Program-made: the position numbers and the translations under genes | Shown: one piece after another, positions 1-9,434 of the stretch | How positions within the stretch are numbered: position 1 is the first letter of the stretch | Layout: each line of letters opens with the position of its first letter | NCBI GenBank assembly: GCA_964616755.1 | Contig: CAZTSI010000012.1 | Coordinates: 10,337 to 74,336 of the forward strand | DNA from: CAYNFR01 sp964616755 | GTDB taxonomy: Bacteria > Bacteroidota > Bacteroidia > Chitinophagales > Saprospiraceae | Reading direction: 5' to 3' | Length of the DNA: 64,000 nt | Notes under the pieces: model-generated | Told to the model about the DNA's origin: nothing | The model's database searches: none | Seen by the model: the letters and a program-made list of their open reading frames with translations, nothing else

Positions 1-405
1 GCATTTCATAATGATGCCAACAATATTCGCCTAATCAATCAAGACGAAACAACTAAGAGAATTTTAGGCGATCAATCGTATCTATACTTGGCAATTAAAA
101 ATGTGGTCGATAATGCACTAAAACATTCTCGACAAGGAACCCAAGTAACTATCGACTTATCTAGCACGAACACTTATCATTTGATCAAAATTCACAACCA
201 AGGAATTCCTATCCCTAGCACAGAACAACTTAAGGTTTTTCAAAAATTTTACCGTCTTCCATTAACCAAAGACGCCTACCGACAAGGTACAGGCCTTGGC
301 CTATATCTTAGCAAAGAGATAATCTTAGCCCATGGGGGCCGTATTCAATTAGATTCAACGTGCACTGACGGTGTACGTGTACACATACAGCTTCCTAAAA
401 ACTGA
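1..405 (+). CDS. Sensor histidine kinase, C-terminal part (partial at window start)
   Basis: The reading frame is open from base 1, so the gene starts upstream of the window and only the ATP-binding (HATPase_c) half is present. Visible are the N box (NVVDNALKHS) and the glycine-rich G box (GTGLGLYLSKEI) followed by AHGG, the standard order of the kinase catalytic domain. The sensor and His-containing dimerisation domains lie outside. The stop at 403-405 is one base before the ATG of the response regulator, so the two form a two-component operon. The signal sensed cannot be told from this fragment. Confidence 0.9.
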   Translation, partial: AFHNDANNIRLINQDETTKRILGDQSYLYLAIKNVVDNALKHSRQGTQVTIDLSSTNTYHLIKIHNQGIPIPSTEQLKVFQKFYRLPLTKDAYRQGTGLGLYLSKEIILAHGGRIQLDSTCTDGVRVHIQLPKN

Positions 406-406
406 T

Positions 407-1108
407 ATGATCCAAATACTCATTGTGGAAGACGAGCAGCATATCGCAGATTTGTTAATCACAAATCTTGAGCTAGAAGGCTATGCTTGCCAACATGCTG
501 CAACGATCAGCGACGCACAAAAGATTCTGCTCAATGCTGACCTTATGGTAGACATTGTCCTTCTCGACGTTATGTTGCCTGATGGCAATGGGTATGAGTT
601 TTGCAAAATGATTAAAAGTTTTCAACCCAATCTGCCAGTACTCATTCTTTCTGCGTTGGGGCAGTCAGCCGATCGTATAATCGGTCTAAAATCAGGAGCA
701 GATGACTATTTGGCAAAACCCTTCAATCTTGAAGAACTACTCTTGCGCATTGCCTTGCTTAAAGGTAAAGTCCAAACATCGTCTGCCACTACATTGCAAC
801 AAACCATCACTATTGGAAGTGCTAAAATCAATCTCGCAGATTATACAATCACTGTAAATCATCAAATCACAAAACTAACCTCTAAAGAAAAGGAACTCCT
901 TGAATACTTTTATAAACATCGAGGCAAGGTCATAAGCCGCGAGGAGTTATTAGAACATGTTTGGCATTATGATGTCTTTCCCACCTCAAGAACTATCGAC
1001 AATTATATTGTTAAGCTCAGAAATCTTATAGAAGATGATAATGACCAAACACAGATGCTCACTACCATCAGAGGCGTAGGCTACAAACTAGAGTTGGGTG
1101 GCAAATAG
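407..1108 (+). CDS. OmpR/PhoB-family response regulator
   Basis: A 233-residue DNA-binding response regulator and the partner of the kinase just upstream. An N-terminal receiver domain (about residues 1-118) has the acidic pair E8/D9, the phospho-acceptor D54 in VLLDVMLPDG and the conserved Lys in AKPF. A C-terminal winged helix (about 135-230) has the typical EKELLEYF, SREELLEHVW and IRGVGYKL segments. I chose the ATG at 407 rather than an upstream GTG at 371 because it gives the canonical receiver N-terminus (MIQILIVEDE) and sits right after the kinase stop. Target genes are unknown; nothing adjacent indicates a regulon. Confidence 0.93.
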   Translation: MIQILIVEDEQHIADLLITNLELEGYACQHAATISDAQKILLNADLMVDIVLLDVMLPDGNGYEFCKMIKSFQPNLPVLILSALGQSADRIIGLKSGADDYLAKPFNLEELLLRIALLKGKVQTSSATTLQQTITIGSAKINLADYTITVNHQITKLTSKEKELLEYFYKHRGKVISREELLEHVWHYDVFPTSRTIDNYIVKLRNLIEDDNDQTQMLTTIRGVGYKLELGGK

Positions 1109-1294
1109 CGGTTTTTTGGACAGGAATGACTCAAGTATCTGTCTAAGATATCTATAACAAAGGATAGATATGTGTATGGTAAAAGTGATGTGATGGATGG
1201 GGCAAATTATTTTGTGCAATAAATAAGTTAACTAGGATTCAAAATTTCTTGAAGAAACGAATACACAATAAGTGTAAATTATGAGCTGAAAAAT

Positions 1295-1531
1295 TTGATT
1301 CGACTCACCATTTTTTCAGTTTTACTTCTTGTATTTGCAATCGTACTTCAATCAGTCATAATCCTCAAAACTTATAAAACCAAGAGGTTCGCTATTATGC
1401 CGATTTATATATTAACCAATATCAATACACTCACAGAAAAAAGACTTTTACTCAAAATTAACTGGTTTAGTGTCGCTTTGAAAGGAGTACTTGGACTCTC
1501 AGCTATCATTGAGTTTGTTCAAATTTATTGA
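1295..1531 (+). CDS. Small two-helix membrane protein, hypothetical
   Basis: A possible 78-residue protein with two hydrophobic segments (about residues 4-24 and 56-76) separated by a basic, polar linker; I recognise no family. The only available start is TTG at 1295, since no ATG or GTG lies between it and an in-frame stop at 1250. It stands alone between the two-component pair and the convergent lptD gene, and a hairpin follows its stop. Length, composition and hydrophobic pattern make it plausible, but a chance open frame cannot be excluded. Confidence 0.35.
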   Translation: MIRLTIFSVLLLVFAIVLQSVIILKTYKTKRFAIMPIYILTNINTLTEKRLLLKINWFSVALKGVLGLSAIIEFVQIY

Positions 1532-1534
1532 TTC

Positions 1535-1561
1535 GGTATAAGCCTCCTTACACCTTATACC
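1535..1561. terminator. Hairpin between convergent genes
   Basis: An 8-bp perfect inverted repeat (GGTATAAG ... CTTATACC) with an 11-base loop lies between the stop of the small membrane ORF and the stop of lptD on the other strand. No clear T-run follows on either strand, so a terminator role is inferred from position only. Confidence 0.4.
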
Positions 1562-1591
1562 ACAAAGTGTTTGATACAAGGACGCAAGAGC

Positions 1592-4327
1592 TTAAAATCG
1601 GCGATCAAACTGAGATCGACCACCTTGATACTTGAGAAAGTTAGAAAACGGAGCGGCTTTTACTCCTACAAAGAAGCTATAGGTATTATTTTGTGGTTGC
1701 CAACTGATACTCAATTGCCAGCAATGCAGATCACGCGCTAGCGAAAAACTAGGATACACCCACCGAGCATTACCAATATCATAGGATAAATTTCCTACTT
1801 GCATGCCCCATTTGTCAGTCAAAGGAATCATTCCTGTTGTCAGCTGAATGCTATGAGTAGTAGCATCCCAAGCCCCATTTAGTCGATTAGGTGTATAACT
1901 AACCCTAATGTTGTACTGAATTTTAAAATCTTCAAACCAAGAAAAAAGCTCAGGTGGGTCATTAGAATTACTGCGTTGTGGTTCATTAGCAGAGCGCTGA
2001 TTCTGACCTATCGATCGACTATCTGTAGAAGAAGAATAATCCACATCTTCTGGCTCCTCACCTCTAAAGAAATCACGTATTTGTCGCAAAGAAAAACTAG
2101 TAGAAAGGCTGGCTGAAAAATTTGAAAAACGCAATAAACCTTTGCCTTGCGACAATAAGGTTTTATTAATGCGCAATCCTCGTTCGTCCACATCGTAAGG
2201 ATCCATGGCCCCGTTAATGGAGAGTGTGGCTAGATTTTTTAATATTTGCGCGTTCGCTGTTAGTGATATCGGGCTCCATTGTAGACTGTCTGCACTAACA
2301 TTATAACTTCCCCCAAGATTGACCGAATTAAAGAGCCTAAACTTCTTTTCAGTACTATCCCGTTTAGAAAAATGTTTTCCTTCAAATGTATTGGCGATTC
2401 CATAATTGATAGAAAAACCACCTTGATCCAAGTTGCGTGAATTAAATAAATTAGTGTTGCCAATGGATCGAAAGGGATTGTACACAATACTGGAGTCTAG
2501 CCCACTATTTAATGAAGTGAATCGAAATTCCTTATTCTTATCTAAAGTAGAGGGTCGGAAACTCATACCAATTGTCGGAGTCATCTGATGGCGTAAACCT
2601 CTCAGCCACCCTTTAGCAAATCGCATGGTACCAAAAATATTGGTGGCTAGATTAGCCGAAATACTCGTTTCTCTTAGCGGCTTAAAGCCTACCGCCGCCA
2701 CAGGCGTAGGCGCACCGTCTGTATCTAGTTCATACTCCGAAGTATGCAGATACCAAAATTCATCGTGATTAACTGTGACGTTGAAGGTAACATTATCAAA
2801 TAAATTGTAAGCTGCCGCTGCATCAATTCGATGTGAAAATCCAGACCTAAACAAACCTAATGTCTCCTTTGTAAAAAGAATAGAATCCCCCGTAGTTACA
2901 GTATTTTGAAACTTACCGTCATACTGCATATTTATTTTTTCAAACCACTTCTCTTGATTCACATTACCCTTTTTTAATTTGAAAGGAAAAATTCTATTCA
3001 TCCGCAACTGCATTTGAGGCAGCGTAAAGGTCATAATTCTCGTCTGCGTATTCTGCGAATGATTTAGCCCAGCAATAAAATTCACCTTATTGCTAAGCTT
3101 ATAGCTATAATTGAAATTTGAATTTATTTGTGAATTAAGCTGTGCAGATGCCGCTTCAAAGTTTTTTCGGTCAAAATCGTTCACCGTAAATCGCAATGAT
3201 CCTCCAATGGTTCTGTAAGGGTGTGCCTTACTATCTTGATTATGATTTATTGTTATCGAATAAGATTGATCTATATTGGGTCTAAGCTCCCCCGACACCT
3301 CCCTTAGTTGTCTTGAGTAAGCTAAATTGACCGAACCTGTGTGTTTATAGCGTTTTTTATAATTGCTATTCAACGTAAGCCCCCACGACCCGCGCGTATA
3401 TACCTCTGCTCTTGCGCTTAAATCCATTCGATCACTTAAGGCAAAATAATAACCTATTCCTCTCATTCCCAAACCCAATTCGGGCGAACGATAAAACGGA
3501 TCTTGCGGAAAAATCAACCCAGATGTGCCTCCTTGAGAAAAATCGAACAAAGGAGCGAAGGCAAACGGCAAGACAAGCGGCAGTGGAATGCCGGCCAACT
3601 CCATATTAGCTGGTCCAATAATGGCAATTTTATCGGGTATCAATTTTAGTTTGGTTGTGCGGATACCCCAGTGCGGATGTTCAGCATCACAGGTCGTAAT
3701 GAGGGCATTGCGGTTATACACGACATCATCAATATGCAGGCTATCGGCACCCGCTTTTACAATTTTTGTCACCGCCCCATGCACAAACAAGTTATTTTGT
3801 ATCACTCTAGCACCATGGATGATCCCCTTCTCAGTGTCTATATTATATCGAATTTTATCTGCTTCGACATTTTGATCCCCTGATTTAAAAGTGGGTTTCC
3901 CTCGATTCTTTATTCTTGTACTTGCCTCTACTTCATTTGTCATAAAATTAAATAATATATAATCAGCCGTCACCTCAAATTCATCGTATCGCACATAAGC
4001 ATCTCCGTAAAGATGGACTCGGCTGCCGCTCATGTCGTTAAAACTGCTGTCTTTTGATCCGTAGGTGATTTTTACCTCGGCAGAATCACTAGAGGGCTGT
4101 CCTACTGTCGCTGGATCATTGTTAAACGCCTCGCGCAAGGAGGCAGAATCGGATGGGACAAATACTTGACCTAACGAGTCCGTTTTACTCGGCAAAATAT
4201 CTTGTATAGTTCTATTGCGAAGAGACCTACTTAGCGAATCGCTCGACAATTCCTGCGCTGAAAGATGACCATTTAGCGTATAGACAAACAGCCCTACAAC
4301 AGTCAACCACTTTGTAGAGACATACAT
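1592..4327 (-). CDS. lptD: LptD-like outer-membrane LPS assembly protein
   Basis: A large outer-membrane protein of about 911 residues resembling the Bacteroidota branch of the LptD/OstA family, which inserts lipopolysaccharide into the outer leaflet. A signal peptide (hydrophobic stretch ending LSAQ) is followed by an OstA-like periplasmic region (for example HLYGDAYVRYDEFEVTADYI, giving way to DKIRYNIDTEKG) and then a long region of alternating polar and aromatic strands typical of a beta-barrel. It ends in a basic, aromatic tail (QFDRRF). I chose the ATG at 4327 because it starts the signal peptide directly; the open frame continues upstream to another ATG at 4363 and a TTG at 4384. No second LPS-transport gene is adjacent. 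Confidence 0.85.
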   Translation of the reverse strand: MYVSTKWLTVVGLFVYTLNGHLSAQELSSDSLSRSLRNRTIQDILPSKTDSLGQVFVPSDSASLREAFNNDPATVGQPSSDSAEVKITYGSKDSSFNDMSGSRVHLYGDAYVRYDEFEVTADYILFNFMTNEVEASTRIKNRGKPTFKSGDQNVEADKIRYNIDTEKGIIHGARVIQNNLFVHGAVTKIVKAGADSLHIDDVVYNRNALITTCDAEHPHWGIRTTKLKLIPDKIAIIGPANMELAGIPLPLVLPFAFAPLFDFSQGGTSGLIFPQDPFYRSPELGLGMRGIGYYFALSDRMDLSARAEVYTRGSWGLTLNSNYKKRYKHTGSVNLAYSRQLREVSGELRPNIDQSYSITINHNQDSKAHPYRTIGGSLRFTVNDFDRKNFEAASAQLNSQINSNFNYSYKLSNKVNFIAGLNHSQNTQTRIMTFTLPQMQLRMNRIFPFKLKKGNVNQEKWFEKINMQYDGKFQNTVTTGDSILFTKETLGLFRSGFSHRIDAAAAYNLFDNVTFNVTVNHDEFWYLHTSEYELDTDGAPTPVAAVGFKPLRETSISANLATNIFGTMRFAKGWLRGLRHQMTPTIGMSFRPSTLDKNKEFRFTSLNSGLDSSIVYNPFRSIGNTNLFNSRNLDQGGFSINYGIANTFEGKHFSKRDSTEKKFRLFNSVNLGGSYNVSADSLQWSPISLTANAQILKNLATLSINGAMDPYDVDERGLRINKTLLSQGKGLLRFSNFSASLSTSFSLRQIRDFFRGEEPEDVDYSSSTDSRSIGQNQRSANEPQRSNSNDPPELFSWFEDFKIQYNIRVSYTPNRLNGAWDATTHSIQLTTGMIPLTDKWGMQVGNLSYDIGNARWVYPSFSLARDLHCWQLSISWQPQNNTYSFFVGVKAAPFSNFLKYQGGRSQFDRRF

Positions 4328-4560
4328 TAACACATCGATATGTAGCGCATATCTATCGATCATCCATATTTTTAGCTCGCGCAAATATCCAATAAACGTG
4401 CAGGATATCCTCGTCGCGTCCTAAGACATACTTAAACAAATACTAATCCAAAACATAATTAGCGTTCAACATTACGGTATTTAAGTTCGTTAGTATGTTT
4501 TTGTCGTATGACGTACTTTACTAAACAGCGGTTTATTCAGCGTTTAGCCAATATATAGCC

Positions 4561-4568
4561 TATTTTTG
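4561..4568 (+). promoter_or_regulatory. Possible -7 element (TAnnTTTG) of the MCE gene
   Basis: TATTTTTG matches the Bacteroidota -7 consensus and lies 19 bases before the start codon at 4588. A -33 TTTG at the usual spacing is not visible (a TTTA lies 25 bases upstream), so the call is tentative. Confidence 0.3.
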
Positions 4569-4587
4569 CACGCTTTAAAATAATACC

Positions 4588-5670
4588 ATGTCAAAAGAGC
4601 TCAAAATTGGGATCATTAGCTTGTTAACCTTAACGATTGCTATATGGGGATATCAATACCTTAAGGGCAAGAATCTACTTAAGAAGGGTTATAGCTTTTC
4701 TGCTGTTTATGACAACGTTGAAGGTTTAGCTAAGGCCTCCCCGATAGAAATTAATGGCTTGAAGATAGGATCTGTTTCTGACATAGGCTTAAATCCTGAA
4801 AACCTTCAGTCGATGATTGTGTACTTTGATATACAGGGTGAGTTTATGCTACCTAGCGATACGAAGGCAATATTGGCCTCAGACAACGGGATTGTTGGCT
4901 CTAAGAAAATCATTCTCAGTTTTGATCGCCAATGCAATGGTGCAGACTGCCTCGAAGGGGGGGAAAGGCTACAAAGTGGATCTCGGGGCTTCCTCGATGC
5001 TATTGTCGGCCAAGACGAACTAAAGGAGTTTTTTGGTTCGCTACGCAAAGAATCAGGGCCGATTATTGACACCCTGCTCTACCGCTTATCAGATCAAAAT
5101 TCTGACAACTCCGTGACGCAATCGCTGATCAAAATGGAAGAATCTATGAGGAATCTTGCTAGCATTACAGAAAGCATGGATAAAATCTTGAAAAAATCCT
5201 ATACCAACCTTAACGAAACGGTAGAAAACCTGGCAGTCGTTACCGGTTCGTTTGCAAAATCTCACGAGGATATAGAACATTTGTTGAACAATCTTTCCAC
5301 CTTCAGTGATCAAATCGTCTCAGCCGATGTAGGCACAACACTCAGCAAAACAGGTGAAACGCTAGATAACAGTAAAAAGCTCATTCAAGACTTGCAACAA
5401 TCTGTATCTAAGGCAAACGAGACTTTCGAGAGTCTCAACACGCTCTTATTGAAGGCAGAAAGTGGAGAAGGAGCGATCGGCCAACTTTTGAATAATCCAG
5501 AAATGTACAACAACTTAGAAGAGGCATCTAAACATATGTCTTTACTCTTGCAAGACTTGAGGCTTAATCCTAAGCGGTATGTGCGACTTTCGGTATTTGG
5601 GCGCAAGGGCAATGCATATACGTATCCAAAAGAAGATCCTGCCTATATCGACTCAATTCAGCAAAATTAA
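4588..5670 (+). CDS. MCE/MlaD-family lipid transport substrate-binding protein
   Basis: A 360-residue inner-membrane-anchored protein. One transmembrane helix (about residues 8-25) is followed by an MCE domain (about 36-118, containing YDNVEGLAKASPIEINGLKIG and SDNGIVGSKKI segments), then a long helical, probably coiled-coil region (150-310) rich in repeated hydrophobic/polar heptads and ending in NPKRYV. MCE proteins such as MlaD form hexamers that shuttle phospholipids between inner and outer membranes. The usual partner ATPase and permease (MlaF/MlaE) are not in this window. The gene is convergent with the GT61 gene; their stop codons overlap by four bases (5667-5670). Confidence 0.88.
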   Translation: MSKELKIGIISLLTLTIAIWGYQYLKGKNLLKKGYSFSAVYDNVEGLAKASPIEINGLKIGSVSDIGLNPENLQSMIVYFDIQGEFMLPSDTKAILASDNGIVGSKKIILSFDRQCNGADCLEGGERLQSGSRGFLDAIVGQDELKEFFGSLRKESGPIIDTLLYRLSDQNSDNSVTQSLIKMEESMRNLASITESMDKILKKSYTNLNETVENLAVVTGSFAKSHEDIEHLLNNLSTFSDQIVSADVGTTLSKTGETLDNSKKLIQDLQQSVSKANETFESLNTLLLKAESGEGAIGQLLNNPEMYNNLEEASKHMSLLLQDLRLNPKRYVRLSVFGRKGNAYTYPKEDPAYIDSIQQN

Positions 5671-6570
5671 GGAACTATCTTATTGAAAATTGGCGAGAAA
5701 TCTGCATTAGATCTAAGATACTGCCTCAATGATTCGTTATCGACCGTAATGTGCGGTTGAGAAAAATCAATACAATAATAGCGGTGACCGCGAACCTTGG
5801 CGAGTAACTGAAATAAAGGATTATGTTGGTAGCCAAACTCTAAGATTATAGAAGACGGAGGCATCCAAAGTAAATTAGCTAAGGCTGCACCATGCTGAGC
5901 AATGAGTACTTTCAACTCTGCAAAAAGGCGCACCTGCTCATGAAACATTTGCCCCTCTAGAGAAACGCACGCAAAATCAAAATCTTGAGACACACTGTCA
6001 GCTAATGTTTGGCTGATTTCTTCATGATTTATAATGGAACGACGATTAGCGCCCGCACCTTTCACGATAGCTTGACGCAAATAATACTCATCTTGAGGGC
6101 GACGCTCAACGAGAATTACTCTTTTGGCTTCACCAAAATTTGACACACCATTGGTTTTGTACATAAATTCACACAAGGCATCAATATCAAAATGTACCAA
6201 ATTTCGCGGGCCTATACCATACAATGGTCGTGTACAGCTCTTCTATTGCTTCATCTATTAAAATACGATCGCCATATATTTGTTTAATCATTGCGGTGAG
6301 TGGTCCAAATGCATCAAGAACAATGTCACAATCAGTTGGAATGCGCTCAAAAACGTAAAAAAGCGGAACCACTAAATCATAAATAAAATGATAATGGTGT
6401 TCTGCGTTTCCTAATCCTGTCGGATTGGGTCGTAGTTTTATACGGCCCTTTCTTTGTGCCAATTGCCTTATGTCTTCTTGATTTTGTAAAATGACTTCTA
6501 AGGTTATTTGGATTGCTTGATTTTTAGCCCAAACATGTCTCACCGCATCCACCATTCGCCTAAAATCCAT
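5667..6570 (-). pseudogene. GT61-type glycosyltransferase, frameshifted
   Basis: Two overlapping minus-strand frames (6570-6187 and 6224-5667) together encode one protein of about 300 residues resembling family 61 glycosyltransferases (DUF563). The first half has the HYHFIYDLVVPL segment and the region around CDIVLDAFGPL. The second has ILVERRP, RRSIINHEEI, the block around QHGAALANLLWMPPSS and the following ILEFGY, which are the family's conserved C-terminal blocks. The frames differ by one base and the break lies within 6187-6235; no homopolymer or slippery heptamer is visible there, so programmed frameshifting is unlikely. It starts 14 bases after alaS and may be co-transcribed with it. 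Either a recent inactivation or an assembly error explains the break. Confidence 0.75.
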
Positions 6571-6584
6571 CGTATCAAGGGTGA

Positions 6585-9212
6585 TTATGCCTTCATTATT
6601 TCCTCTTTTATGGCTTGAACAAATTTTGTCAAACCTTCTGTATTTTTACCTCCTGCCGTAGCCAAAAATGCTTGACCACCCCCGCCGCCATTTATAAGCG
6701 CAGAATATTTGCGGATGAGTTTGGCCGCGTCTAAGGTTTCAGATACGATGTCCTTGTCTATAAGAAGTACAATATTTGCTTTGTCATCATGCTTCACCCC
6801 TAAAACGACAACTCCATTGGAAATCGATTGGGAAATATGGTGAGCTAGTTCTTTAATGCTATCCATCTCTATACTCTCCAATATTTCTCCGACAAAGCTT
6901 ATCTGATTAAATTTTTCGACACGGCCAAGTATATCTGACTTAAGCAATTTGATTTTTTCTTGTTTGAATTGAGTCAATTCCTTTTCGAGATCCTTATTAG
7001 ATAATTGAAGTGCTTCTACTTGAGATCGCGTGTTGACAGGCGATTTAAACAAAGACTTAATAGATTGCAGCTCCTCCAGTAAGGAGCGTACAAATTCGTT
7101 TGCCTCAACGCCTGTCACTGCCTCAATGCGGCGCACACCTGCGGCTATGGCTGATTCACTTCTTATTTTGAAAAGCCCTATTTCACCTGTTGAGCGCACA
7201 TGACATCCACCACATAATTCAACAGAATAAGAGGGATCAAAGGTGATCATTCGGACAAACTCGCCATACTTTTCCCCAAATAACATCATTGCACCTGATT
7301 CTTTAGCTCGGCTGATTGGCACATTGCGCTGCTCTACTTTGGTGATATTTTGCCTAATTCTTTCATTGACAATATTCTCCACTCGAAGGATCTGCTCATC
7401 AGTCATTTTCTCAAAATGACTAAAGTCAAAGCGCAGATATTGCTCATTGACCAGTGAACCCTTTTGCTGTACATGATCACCTAACACATCTCGTAGCGCA
7501 GCATGCAGTAAATGGGTAGCCGTATGATTGCCCTCTATTAAGACTCGTCTTTGTTTATCAATCTGACAACGGACCACTGCATTAATGTCAAGCGGCAATG
7601 TATCAATCTGATGAATGATTAAATCATTTTCCTTGGTTGTGTTGAGCACCTTAATGGTTTGTTCGCCAATGATTAATACGCCCGTATCACCAACTTGTCC
7701 ACCGCTCTCTGCATAAAAAGGTGTCTTGTCTAGCACTAATTGATAAATTGTATTATCCTTTTGCTTGAGTTCTCTATATTTAACAATTTGACTATCAGAG
7801 GACTGCACGTGATCATAACCTATAAAGTCGCTCGCCCTGGAGTGATCATTCTCTATCCAATCGCCGGCTTCACGCTTAGCGTCTGCTCGTGAGCGAGTCT
7901 TTTGATCGGAAAGTGCTGATATAAAAGTAGTTTCATCTACCTTCCATCCTTGTTCAGCTCCAATCAAACGAGTCAAGTCAATAGGAAAACCGTAGGTGTC
8001 ATATAATTCAAAAGCAGTTTTGCCGTCCAGCAAACCATCGGTAATCGTCACTAGGCTCAGGCGTTTTAAACCTGCATCAAGGGTTCGTAAAAATGATTTT
8101 TCCTCTTCAAAAATAATCTTCGCTACAAAGCCTTCTTGTTCGTGCAATTCTGGAAAGACATCCTTAAAATACTCCCCAAGAGCAGGGATGAGCGCGTGCA
8201 TCAATGGCTCTTTTCTATCCAAGAAGGAAAAATAATACCTCACAGCACGTCGTAGTATTCTGCGAATGACATAGCCCGCCCCCGTATTGGAGGGCAACTG
8301 TCCATCTGCAATGGCAAACGCTACAGCGCGAATATGGTCAGCAATCACTCTAAAGGCAATGTCTTTTTTAGCCGTTAAGGCATAACTATATTGGTACTCT
8401 TGTCCTGTAAGCTTTTCAATGAGCTTGATAAAACGCACAAAAATATCGGTATCATAATTAGAGGTCTTGCTTTGGATCGCCATTGTTAGACGCTCAAATC
8501 CCATACCTGTATCAACATGCTGATCCGGCAATGTTTCAAGACTGCCGTCTGATTTTCGATTAAATTGGATAAAGACAAGGTTCCAGATCTCTATTACCAA
8601 AGGATGGTCATTATTGACCAATTCGCGGCCATCAACCCGTAATCTCTCCGCATCAGATCGCAAATCGATATGAATCTCTGAACAAGGGCCACAAGGCCCA
8701 GTATCGCCCATTTCCCAAAAGTTGTCTTTTCGGTCAAAATATAGAATGCGATCGGCTGGCAGAAAAACTTTCCACAAATCAGCCGCATCTTCATCAGGCG
8801 GAAGACCGTCCTCTACGTCACCTTTAAATACAGAAGCATACAAACGATCTGGTGACAGTCCATATTTTTCAGTCAAAAGCTCCCACGCCCAGGAGATTGC
8901 TTCTTTCTTGAAATAATCCCCAAACGACCAATTGCCCAGCATCTCGAACATAGTATGATGGTAGCTATCAATGCCCACTTCTTCAAGATCATTATGCTTT
9001 CCTGAGACCCGAAGGCATTTTTGAGTATCTGCTATTCTAGTGATCTCTGGCACACGATTTCCAAGAAAATAATCTTTAAACTGGTTCATGCCGGCATTCG
9101 TAAACATCAGACTTGGGTCGTCCTTGTTGACCATAGGGGCTGATGGTACAATTTTATGCCCTTTGCCTTCAAAAAAATCGAAAAATTGCTGTCGTATCTC
9201 CGCTGCTGTCAT
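6585..9212 (-). CDS. alaS: Alanine--tRNA ligase
   Basis: A class II aminoacyl-tRNA synthetase of 875 residues, the normal family length, that charges tRNA-Ala in the cytoplasm. The N-terminal catalytic domain has the family signatures FTNAGMNQFKDYFLG and GDTGPCGPCSEIH. The central editing domain carries the zinc-site pair HTATHLLH and CGGCHV. The C-terminal DHHA1 domain ends with the glycine run before QAFLATAGG. The ATG at 9212 gives the standard start (MTAAEIRQQFFDFFEGKGH). It is upstream of the GT61 gene with a short gap, and about 220 bases separate it from the divergent M23 peptidase gene. Confidence 0.98.
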   Translation of the reverse strand: MTAAEIRQQFFDFFEGKGHKIVPSAPMVNKDDPSLMFTNAGMNQFKDYFLGNRVPEITRIADTQKCLRVSGKHNDLEEVGIDSYHHTMFEMLGNWSFGDYFKKEAISWAWELLTEKYGLSPDRLYASVFKGDVEDGLPPDEDAADLWKVFLPADRILYFDRKDNFWEMGDTGPCGPCSEIHIDLRSDAERLRVDGRELVNNDHPLVIEIWNLVFIQFNRKSDGSLETLPDQHVDTGMGFERLTMAIQSKTSNYDTDIFVRFIKLIEKLTGQEYQYSYALTAKKDIAFRVIADHIRAVAFAIADGQLPSNTGAGYVIRRILRRAVRYYFSFLDRKEPLMHALIPALGEYFKDVFPELHEQEGFVAKIIFEEEKSFLRTLDAGLKRLSLVTITDGLLDGKTAFELYDTYGFPIDLTRLIGAEQGWKVDETTFISALSDQKTRSRADAKREAGDWIENDHSRASDFIGYDHVQSSDSQIVKYRELKQKDNTIYQLVLDKTPFYAESGGQVGDTGVLIIGEQTIKVLNTTKENDLIIHQIDTLPLDINAVVRCQIDKQRRVLIEGNHTATHLLHAALRDVLGDHVQQKGSLVNEQYLRFDFSHFEKMTDEQILRVENIVNERIRQNITKVEQRNVPISRAKESGAMMLFGEKYGEFVRMITFDPSYSVELCGGCHVRSTGEIGLFKIRSESAIAAGVRRIEAVTGVEANEFVRSLLEELQSIKSLFKSPVNTRSQVEALQLSNKDLEKELTQFKQEKIKLLKSDILGRVEKFNQISFVGEILESIEMDSIKELAHHISQSISNGVVVLGVKHDDKANIVLLIDKDIVSETLDAAKLIRKYSALINGGGGGQAFLATAGGKNTEGLTKFVQAIKEEIMKA

Positions 9213-9434
9213 ATGAAAAATGTCTTAACAAAAAATTAACTTACATTACAATTATAATTAATGGGTATTAGATTGATCTTTAATTATTTACCACTAGATA
9301 CAAGCATTAACAAATTCTCAAATATATTTGGTCATTAACGCTCGTTTACCTAACTTGCATCATCCTTTGAACCCATCGTTCTCTTTCTTCAAAAGAGGAT
9401 CAAAAATAGTATTATTCCATCAACATTCGACACA

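Noticed and set aside
6187..6235. Programmed ribosomal frameshift in the GT61 gene
   Set aside because: No slippery heptamer or downstream structure is visible, and GT61 genes are not known to use one.
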